From an uncultured Bacteroidales bacterium (GTDB lineage Bacteria; Bacteroidota; Bacteroidia; Bacteroidales; UBA932), in NCBI GenBank assembly GCA_934725575.1, contig CAKVCK010000003.1, forward strand, positions 1 through 64,000: 64,000 nt of DNA. The letters are read 5' to 3'. The notes below the pieces were generated by a model. The model saw only the letters and a list, made by a program, of their open reading frames with translations, ran no database searches and was not told the DNA's origin. Shown here one piece after another: positions 46,558 through 52,892 of this stretch (positions within the stretch are counted from its first letter, which is position 1; each line of letters begins with the position of its first letter). The position numbers and the translations under genes were made by a program.

Positions 46558-46671
46558 AGACTGTCTTAAAAGTAAAAGTACCCCCTCCGAGGATTGAAAA
46601 TTCGTAGTCTCCCCTGTAGTGGGGTACATACTTTTCAGCTCTCGCCGGGACTTTTCAGACAGTCTGGGGGG
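46553..46671. repeat. Structured repeat B, right of the transposase
   Basis: AGACTGTCTTAAAAGT at 46558 pairs with ACTTTTCAGACAGTCT ending 46665 (one mismatch). Inner bases 46584-46671 repeat 44973-45063. The unit is about 110 bases and can form a multi-branched fold. Confidence 0.75.
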
Positions 46672-46783
46672 GAGCTCGGTGGGTAAACGAGCTTGCTTTG
46701 AAGCCTAAAAAAGCCCATTCCTTGAAAAAAGTAAAAACTATTCATGGGTTTCCTATGATTATCAGTAAGTTATAAGCATAAAA

Positions 46784-46854
46784 TGTCCGATTGGAATAGT
46801 CGGGCCGGATGCAGAATGTCCGATTAGAATAGTTTTTTGTCCGATTAGCATAGT
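46784..46854 (+). promoter_or_regulatory. Three direct 17-base boxes upstream of the surface-island promoter
   Basis: TGTCCGATTGGAATAGT at 46784-46800, TGTCCGATTAGAATAGT at 46817-46833 and TGTCCGATTAGCATAGT at 46838-46854; the starts are 33 and 21 bases apart. They resemble binding sites of an unknown activator or repressor. Confidence 0.7.
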
Positions 46855-46875
46855 CTCTTTCTGGCGGTTTGCCCA

Positions 46876-46883
46876 TATCTTTG
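46876..46883 (+). promoter_or_regulatory. -7 promoter box of the surface island
   Basis: TATCTTTG, a perfect TAnnTTTG match, 22 bases after the last 17-base box and 60 bases before the start codon. Confidence 0.7.
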
Positions 46884-46943
46884 CGGATGATAACACGTAA
46901 GTATCTCTGATAACAAATCATCAATATCTAAATCAAAAGCAGT

Positions 46944-48413
46944 ATGAACAAAAGTCTAACAAAACCTCTCATCCGGCCGCTTGACGGCCGATGGGCAAGA
47001 GTGTGTCTGACGGCGCTGCTCACCGCGGTAGTCACCGTCGGCGCACAGGCGCAGGCCACCGGCGAGAGCGGTATGCAGGCGCAGACGCAGATGCAGGTGC
47101 AGACGCAGACGCAGACGCAGGCGCGGGCGTGTGCTGCTGGCCGGGGAGGCGCACAGGATCTGACCGCGTGCGACATCGTCCTGACGCCGCCGCGGGATCT
47201 TAACAGCGAGCTGCGCCACCGCACGTGGAGCGTGTACACGCAGGGCGGTCTGTCCTGGGCCACCGGCGTGTGGTACCGTAACCTCGACGCGAAGAGGATC
47301 TACAGGCAGTCTGCGGCGGCCGGCGGCGGATTCGACCTCACCATCCGGCCATGGGTGCGCGTTGGCGCCGAGTACATCTGGTCGCGCTACCGCCGCGAGC
47401 AGCGCCCCTCGGCGCTCGACGCCGGCAGCATGCCCGTGAAGGCCTACGGCAACTACATGATGAACCTCCACAACGCCAAGCTCGGCGTGGGCCTCAACCT
47501 CATGGAGATGTGGCCGGAGCGCCGGGCGCAGTGGCTCAACATCTGGGCCGGGACGGGCGCGGGCTACACCTTCGGGCGCGGCAACGAGTACGGCATCCAT
47601 TTCAGCAGCACCCAGACGCAGGGCGGCCAGACCACGCCGCTCACCGGCGGCGCGTCCATCAGCAACGACGACGCGGTGACGATCACGGGCAACGTGCGCA
47701 CGACGAACCGCCACGAGAGGTTCAACACATTCTACATCCCCGCCTCTCTCCACGTCGAGGCCGACCTCGGCCGCCGCCTCACCGTCGGTCTCAAGGGGGA
47801 GGCGGACTGGCTCCTCAACCGCGGTGACATAGCCCCGAGGCGCTACGCCTTCGCCCTTGTCACCCTGCGCTACAATCTCGTGCCGAGCCGCGCCAGGGTT
47901 CAGCGCGCCTACTACGAGGGCGAGATCTCCGCGCTTGGCGGCCGCCTTGAGGCCCTGCGCCTTGAGGCCGACCGGTCAAGTGCGCGCGCCGCCGAGGCCG
48001 AGGAGGCGCTCCGCCAGGCGGAGACGCGTAACGCGGACCTCCAGGGCCGCCTCTCCGACTGCGAGGAGTGCATGGCCAGGGCCGAGGCCGAGGCATCGGC
48101 CGCCCCTCCGTCGCATTTCGTCCAGTTCGGCCACGGCAGCTCCTCGGTTGAGGGCGCCGAGGCCGACCGGCTGAGGGCCTTCGCCCGCGGCGTGCGCGGC
48201 GAGAGGCTCTCCCTTGTCGCGGAGGCCAGCACCCCTGGCGGCGAGGAGTACAACGTCAGGCTCTCCGAGCGCCGCCTCCGCCGCGTGGTCGAGATCCTCG
48301 TCAGCGAGGGCCTCGCCGCGGGCGACCTGCGTCCCGCCACCGCCATCGGTGCGCGGAACGGCAAGGACTCGGCAGAGGGGAGGAGAGTGACCATCACCGT
48401 GGTCAAGGAGTAA
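46944..48413 (+). CDS. OmpA-family outer membrane protein, GC-rich
   Basis: The 489-residue protein has an export signal ending near VGAQAQA, followed by a Gln-Thr repeat (MQVQTQTQTQAR; DNA repeat at about 47086-47121) and CAAGRGGAQDL. Residues about 90-315 look like an outer-membrane beta-barrel (alternating aromatic strands such as WSVYTQGGLSWATGVWYRNL, AEYIWSRYRRE, LHVEADLGRRLTVGLKGEADWLL). Residues 325-385 are a coiled coil, and 390-489 an OmpA C-terminal domain (HFVQFGHGSSSVEGAEADRLRAFA, VRLSERRLRRVVEILVSEG), which would bind peptidoglycan. Sampled lines are about 65-72% G+C, against about 45-63% in core genes, and CATG is common here, so it was probably acquired. Confidence 0.8.
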   Translation: MNKSLTKPLIRPLDGRWARVCLTALLTAVVTVGAQAQATGESGMQAQTQMQVQTQTQTQARACAAGRGGAQDLTACDIVLTPPRDLNSELRHRTWSVYTQGGLSWATGVWYRNLDAKRIYRQSAAAGGGFDLTIRPWVRVGAEYIWSRYRREQRPSALDAGSMPVKAYGNYMMNLHNAKLGVGLNLMEMWPERRAQWLNIWAGTGAGYTFGRGNEYGIHFSSTQTQGGQTTPLTGGASISNDDAVTITGNVRTTNRHERFNTFYIPASLHVEADLGRRLTVGLKGEADWLLNRGDIAPRRYAFALVTLRYNLVPSRARVQRAYYEGEISALGGRLEALRLEADRSSARAAEAEEALRQAETRNADLQGRLSDCEECMARAEAEASAAPPSHFVQFGHGSSSVEGAEADRLRAFARGVRGERLSLVAEASTPGGEEYNVRLSERRLRRVVEILVSEGLAAGDLRPATAIGARNGKDSAEGRRVTITVVKE

Positions 48414-48512
48414 AGAGTAAAGAGTAAGAAGTAACACAGTAATAATATCAACGCCCACGCCCCGGCAGCGTTCCCTCCCCCTGCGGAGGGTCAAGGAGGG
48501 GCCCAAAGACTC

Positions 48513-50399
48513 ATGAAACGTATAAAATTAATTCCGCTCGCCATCACCATGCTGCTGGCGGTACCCGCGTTCCTGACCTCATGCCAGGAGGACGCGCCTG
48601 AGATCAACTACACGATGAGCGTGTCAGTGGTCAACGACTTCACCAAGGTTGTGGAGGCCATCGACAGGGGCACCCTCAAGAACGAGGAGGCCATCGCGAA
48701 ACTCGCTGACGCCATCGACAGGATGAGCTCCGACCAGCAGGCCAAGCTGCAGGCCATCCGTGACGTCCTCGGCTCGGTCAACACCACCCTCGAGACCAGG
48801 CTCGTCGCCCTCGAGGCGGCGCTCAAGGCCCAGACGCTGTCCATGGAGGGGAAGCTTGACCTGATCAGGGGCGTCCTCGCCGACCAGAACGCCACCCTCG
48901 AGACCAGGCTCGCGGCCATCGACGCCGCGATGAGGGCTCAGACGCTGTCGCTGGAGGGCAAGCTCGACCTCCTCCTCGCCGCGGTCGGCAACCAGACCCT
49001 CAAGCTGGAGGAGATGGCCGGCAGGCTGTGCACCGCCATTGACAACCTCTCCGACGGCATGGAGGGGAAGCTTGACCTGATCAGGGGCGTCCTCGCCGAC
49101 CAGAACACCACCCTGGAGACCAGGCTCGCGGCCGTCGAGGCCGCGATGAGGGCTCAGACGCTGTCGCTGGAGGGCAAGCTCGACCTTCTCCTCGCCGCGG
49201 TCGGCAACCAGACCCTCAAGCTGGAGGATCTGGCGGACAGGCTGACCACCGCCATCGACAACCTCTCCTCCGACATGAAGGGCAAGCTTGACCAGATCAA
49301 GGGCGTCCTCGCCGACCAGAACACCACCCTGGAGACCAGGCTCGCTGCCGTCGAGGCCGCGATGAAGGCTCAGACGCTGTCGCTGGAGGGCAAGCTTGAC
49401 CTCCTGGAGGCTGCCGTCAAGGCCCTTCCTGACTACGGCTCCCAGCTCGCCGCCATCAGCACGGCCATCGCCAACCTGCCTGACTACGGCGACAAGCTCT
49501 CCGCCATAGAGGCGGCCGTCAAGGCCCTTCCTGACTACGGCAGCAAGTTCGACCTCATCGTGGCGTCCCTCGACGCGATCAAGGGGCAGGCCGAGGCTCT
49601 CGGCACCGGCCAGACCGGCATCGCCTCGAAGATAGCCGACGTGACCGCCGCCATCAACGCCCTCGTCGACCAGGTGAAGGACGGCGACAACGACGCGGCC
49701 GCGGCCCTCGCGCAGATCATCCAGAAGCTCGAGGATCTCAAGGGCAGCATCGGCGGAGGCGGCACGACCCCGTCCACGATGGAATATGTGGACCTCGGCC
49801 TTCCGAGCGGCCTGAAGTGGGCCAAGTGCAACCTCGGCGCGTCGAAGCCGTCGGACTACGGCGACTACTACGCCTGGGGCGAGACCGCGCCGAAGGCGGT
49901 TTACGATTGGACGACCTACAAGTGGATGCAGGCCGGCAAGTCCGACTGGAATTACATCACAAAGTACACCGTCGCCGACGGCGAGACCGGGGGCATCTGG
50001 TATGACTCCTCCGGCGCCTTCATCGGAGACGGCAAGACCACCCTCGTCGCGGCCGACGACGCAGCCACCGCCAATCTCGGCTCGCCGTGGCGCATGCCGA
50101 CAGAAGTCGAAATCAAGGAACTTAGAGACAACTGCACCTGGATCTGGACCACACAGGACGGCATGAACGGCTATCAGGTGGACGGCCCGAACGGCAACGC
50201 CATCTTCCTGCCTGCCTCCGGCCACGGCGACGGTTCCGTGCTCAAAGGTGCCGGCAGCATAGGTTACTACTGGTCGAGTTCGATCGACACGGACATCAGC
50301 TCCTACGCCAGCTACCTCTACTTCGATTCGGACGAGCGCAATTGGGACTACAAACACAGCCGTAAGTACGGGCAGACGATTCGGCCAGTCCGCCCATAA
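48513..50399 (+). CDS. Lipoprotein with 216-bp helical repeats and a FISUMP/C-lectin-like C-terminal domain
   Basis: The signal has lipobox LTSC (Cys24). Residues about 50-370 are long helices, a probable coiled-coil stalk, with three copies of a 72-residue unit (LADQNTTLETRLAAVEAAM and AQTLSLEGKLDLL). At DNA level the units repeat every 216 bases (anchors 48871, 49087, 49303). After a GGGG linker, residues about 425-628 form a FISUMP-type domain (EYVDLGLPSGLKWAKCNLGA, YGDYYAWGE, RMPTEVEIKEL, YYWSSS, IRPVR), like those in surface adhesins and DGR target proteins. It follows the OmpA-family gene by 99 bases and shares its high GC and CATG content; both are probably one island. Confidence 0.85.
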   Translation: MKRIKLIPLAITMLLAVPAFLTSCQEDAPEINYTMSVSVVNDFTKVVEAIDRGTLKNEEAIAKLADAIDRMSSDQQAKLQAIRDVLGSVNTTLETRLVALEAALKAQTLSMEGKLDLIRGVLADQNATLETRLAAIDAAMRAQTLSLEGKLDLLLAAVGNQTLKLEEMAGRLCTAIDNLSDGMEGKLDLIRGVLADQNTTLETRLAAVEAAMRAQTLSLEGKLDLLLAAVGNQTLKLEDLADRLTTAIDNLSSDMKGKLDQIKGVLADQNTTLETRLAAVEAAMKAQTLSLEGKLDLLEAAVKALPDYGSQLAAISTAIANLPDYGDKLSAIEAAVKALPDYGSKFDLIVASLDAIKGQAEALGTGQTGIASKIADVTAAINALVDQVKDGDNDAAAALAQIIQKLEDLKGSIGGGGTTPSTMEYVDLGLPSGLKWAKCNLGASKPSDYGDYYAWGETAPKAVYDWTTYKWMQAGKSDWNYITKYTVADGETGGIWYDSSGAFIGDGKTTLVAADDAATANLGSPWRMPTEVEIKELRDNCTWIWTTQDGMNGYQVDGPNGNAIFLPASGHGDGSVLKGAGSIGYYWSSSIDTDISSYASYLYFDSDERNWDYKHSRKYGQTIRPVRP

Positions 50400-50451
50400 A
50401 TTTGTCCTGCCCCACGCGGGCATGACGCAATAGAATCAATATGACTCCCTT

Positions 50452-50482
50452 CCCGCCAGCCCCGCCGCTGGCGGGATTTATT
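50452..50482 (+). terminator. Terminator after the repeat lipoprotein
   Basis: A perfect 9-bp stem (CCCGCCAGC 50452-50460 with GCTGGCGGG 50467-50475) and a 6-base loop are followed by ATTTATT. Confidence 0.85.
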
Positions 50483-50485
50483 CAT

Positions 50486-50796
50486 GTTCGTCCAGAACGA
50501 ACACACTAAAGGGTGCAAGTCCCCAAACCGCCCTGATACGATGCGGCATAAAGCCATCTTGGGCAAGAATCTACGGCGACAGCAGCAAGGGATATCGGGC
50601 AAATGCGGAAGGTATAATGCACCATGCCGCGTCCAATGATAAACTCCGTGCCGCCGGCCATCCTTGTCTGATGGACTACTATGTCAGATTGCACGTAAGA
50701 TAAGGAACCACCGTATGCGGAACCGCACGTACGGTGGTGTGAGAGGTCGGAAAACGAAAGTAGGAAGAAAACCACTTCGTTTTCCTCCTGCTCGAT
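50486..50796 (+). mobile_element. Group II intron remnant without reverse transcriptase gene
   Basis: The segment begins GTTCGTCCAGAACGAAC and contains AGGGTGCAAGTCC, typical of the start of a bacterial group II intron. Near the end, ACCACCGTATGCGG...CCGCACGTACGGTGGT (about 50710-50742) folds like domain V, and a domain-VI-like hairpin (GAAAACGAA...TTCGTTTTC) follows. At about 310 bases it is far too short for a full ribozyme plus maturase, so most of domains I-IV is lost. It lies 3 bases after a terminator, as class C introns prefer. Boundaries are approximate. Confidence 0.7.
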
Positions 50797-50797
50797 G

Positions 50798-52888
50798 CTA
50801 TTTACTGAAGTTTATTTCTTTGACAATCCGCTTCAGTCCTGCGTATTTGTCAAGGACCCACATCACGTAGCGGATGTCCGTGTTGATGCATTTGTTGTAG
50901 CCCTGGGTGTAGGACGCGTCGCTGGCGAGTGATTCGAGATTGCCGTCAAAGGCCAATCCGATGAGCTCGCCTTTCGCGTTCAGCACAGGACTGCCGGAGT
51001 TTCCACCGGTGATGTCGTTGTCCGTCATGAAGTCCACGATCATCGTGCGTTTTCCGTTAACCTTGACTCCCCATCGTCCCCACCGACCTTTTTCCAGAAG
51101 GCTTTTCTGCCTTTCCGTAAGGATGTAGTCATGGTCAGCAGGATTGTATTTCTGGAGTATTCCCTTCGGAGTGGTGTACCAGTCATAGATGATTCCGTCA
51201 TTCGGCTGGAGACCGCCAACGGTTCCGTAAGTGATTCTCATTGTGGAATTCGCGTCAGGGTACTGCTCGATGTCCTTATGAAGCCTCATCCAATAAAGGG
51301 CTTTCTTGTACTCCCTCTCAAGGTTGTTGGCCTTCTGCCTTTTCTCCAGATGGCCGTCTCGGTTGTTGAAAACGGTCACTGGGGTGTCTGTCAGGAAGAT
51401 CCGCAGCGGGTCATTCTTGATCTCGTCCACCGAGGCCAGCGCGTCGATCCTCTTCGGAGAAGCCACGACACTCTTGTTCCAGAGATATTCAGCCATCGCT
51501 TTGTAGTCATTGCCGAAACGGTCGAGCATCTTCATCTGGTATTTCCCGAAATAGGTGATTTCCAGATTGTTGAAATATTCCTTGCAGGCATATTCAAGAA
51601 GTCCCTTTTCCACTCTTGCATCGGTCGCGGCGATTCCTTCCTTCAGTACCTCCTTGGCTTTATCAAGGGTGGAGGAATTCCCCGCGCGAAGCAGATAGCG
51701 GCTGATGTAGGTGCCGCGGAACATCGTCTCGCGGAAATAAACCTTGTCCCTTTCGATATGCTCGGTTTCTGAATATGCCGCCTCAAGGTCCGGTATCAGG
51801 TTCTCCCACATAGCCCTCCGGTTGGCCGCGGCGTTGATCCATTTCTGCATCTCCCGCTCCTGGGCGACTTTCTCGTCCTTGACCCAGAAACGTTTGTAGC
51901 ACTTGGCCATTCCGGCGTTGTTCTCCTGAACGTTGCTCAGCGAGAAGAACCAGTCTGAATATTTCATCCTGACCTGCGGGTCAGCGTTCATCCATTTGCT
52001 GATTATGCCCATCTGACCGCCACGGATCTTGTTGGACACCGGCAGATTGACCTTCTCCTGGAAATTGATCTCGGCGGAGGAAGCATACCTGTCCGTCTTT
52101 CCCGGGTAGCCGATCACCATCGTGAACGAGCCTGGATTGTAGCCTTCAAGGGAAACTTTCAGGCTTTTCTCCCGTGTGACAGGAAGTCCGTTCTCATAGA
52201 TTCTGTAGATGGCGAAGTCGCAGTTATGGCGTGGCCAGGTCCAGTTGTCCTTGTTGCCTCCGAAATAACCGATGCAAAGAGGCGGGGCGGCTACCAGCCG
52301 CAGGTCGGTGTAAACCTTGTAGGCTGACATATAGTACTTTTCTCCGGCCCACATACTGCTGAGGATGCACTCAAGTCCTGTGGCCTTGTTGTAGCGCTCC
52401 TCCAGCAACGCGCTGATCTTTCGGCTTCCGAACGGTTTGTGCGCCGCTCTCAGTTCCTTTGTGAGTCCCTTGACCTCCTCGGTGACATCGAATACCCTTT
52501 TGAGGAAGAAGACTTTCTCGCCCTCGATCGGGATCTCCTGGTCATTGGACATCGCCCAGAATCCGTCTTCCAGATAGTTGTGCTCAGGCGTGCTTAGCTT
52601 TGCGATGTTTGAATACGCGCAATGATGGTTCGTGATGATGAGCCCTTGGTCAGAGATCACGCTTCCCGTACAGTAGAACCCAAGCGACACAACCGCGTCG
52701 GAGACCGCTGTTCCCGGAGCCTCGTCATTATAGATCTCGTTGGCGGCCAGTCTCAGCCCGCGCGCCCTCATGTTCTTCTCCAGTGCCTCGTTGATGTCCT
52801 GGATCATCCACATCCCCTCATCGGCGAAAGCCGCGACGCCGAACATCAGCGCCGCAGCCGTCAAAATCAGTCTTCTTGCTTTCATCAA
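50798..52888 (-). CDS. S46-family dipeptidyl-peptidase (DPP7/DPP11-type)
   Basis: S46 enzymes are periplasmic serine peptidases that remove dipeptides from the N-terminus of oligopeptides. The 696-residue protein has a signal peptide (cleaved near AFADEG). The triad is visible: His in ITNHHCAYSN (88/89), Asp in WTWPRHNCDFAIYR, and Ser in TGGNSGSPVLN. The residue before the N in FDGNLES is Gly, as in DPP7, where DPP11 has Arg; this suggests hydrophobic rather than acidic P1 preference (inference). It is the last gene of the minus-strand operon, 4 bases after the M16 gene. Confidence 0.93.
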   Translation of the reverse strand: MMKARRLILTAAALMFGVAAFADEGMWMIQDINEALEKNMRARGLRLAANEIYNDEAPGTAVSDAVVSLGFYCTGSVISDQGLIITNHHCAYSNIAKLSTPEHNYLEDGFWAMSNDQEIPIEGEKVFFLKRVFDVTEEVKGLTKELRAAHKPFGSRKISALLEERYNKATGLECILSSMWAGEKYYMSAYKVYTDLRLVAAPPLCIGYFGGNKDNWTWPRHNCDFAIYRIYENGLPVTREKSLKVSLEGYNPGSFTMVIGYPGKTDRYASSAEINFQEKVNLPVSNKIRGGQMGIISKWMNADPQVRMKYSDWFFSLSNVQENNAGMAKCYKRFWVKDEKVAQEREMQKWINAAANRRAMWENLIPDLEAAYSETEHIERDKVYFRETMFRGTYISRYLLRAGNSSTLDKAKEVLKEGIAATDARVEKGLLEYACKEYFNNLEITYFGKYQMKMLDRFGNDYKAMAEYLWNKSVVASPKRIDALASVDEIKNDPLRIFLTDTPVTVFNNRDGHLEKRQKANNLEREYKKALYWMRLHKDIEQYPDANSTMRITYGTVGGLQPNDGIIYDWYTTPKGILQKYNPADHDYILTERQKSLLEKGRWGRWGVKVNGKRTMIVDFMTDNDITGGNSGSPVLNAKGELIGLAFDGNLESLASDASYTQGYNKCINTDIRYVMWVLDKYAGLKRIVKEINFSK

Positions 52889-52892
52889 AAGT

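Noticed and set aside
44973..46671. A CRISPR array suggested by repeated blocks
   Set aside because: There are only two copies of the long block, with a transposase gene between them, and no regular spacers or cas genes.
46956..47753. A 265-residue minus-strand open frame inside the OmpA-family gene
   Set aside because: High GC makes long antisense frames by chance; no export signal or family is visible.
48624..50423. A 599-residue open frame on the minus strand opposite the lipoprotein
   Set aside because: It mirrors the GC-rich repetitive gene on the other strand, lacks a start signal and shows no domain; the plus-strand reading has a lipoprotein signal and a known C-terminal domain.
50400..50796. 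A DGR template repeat and reverse transcriptase next to the FISUMP lipoprotein
   Set aside because: No segment resembles the C-terminal coding sequence and no reverse transcriptase is encoded here; only intron remains are seen.
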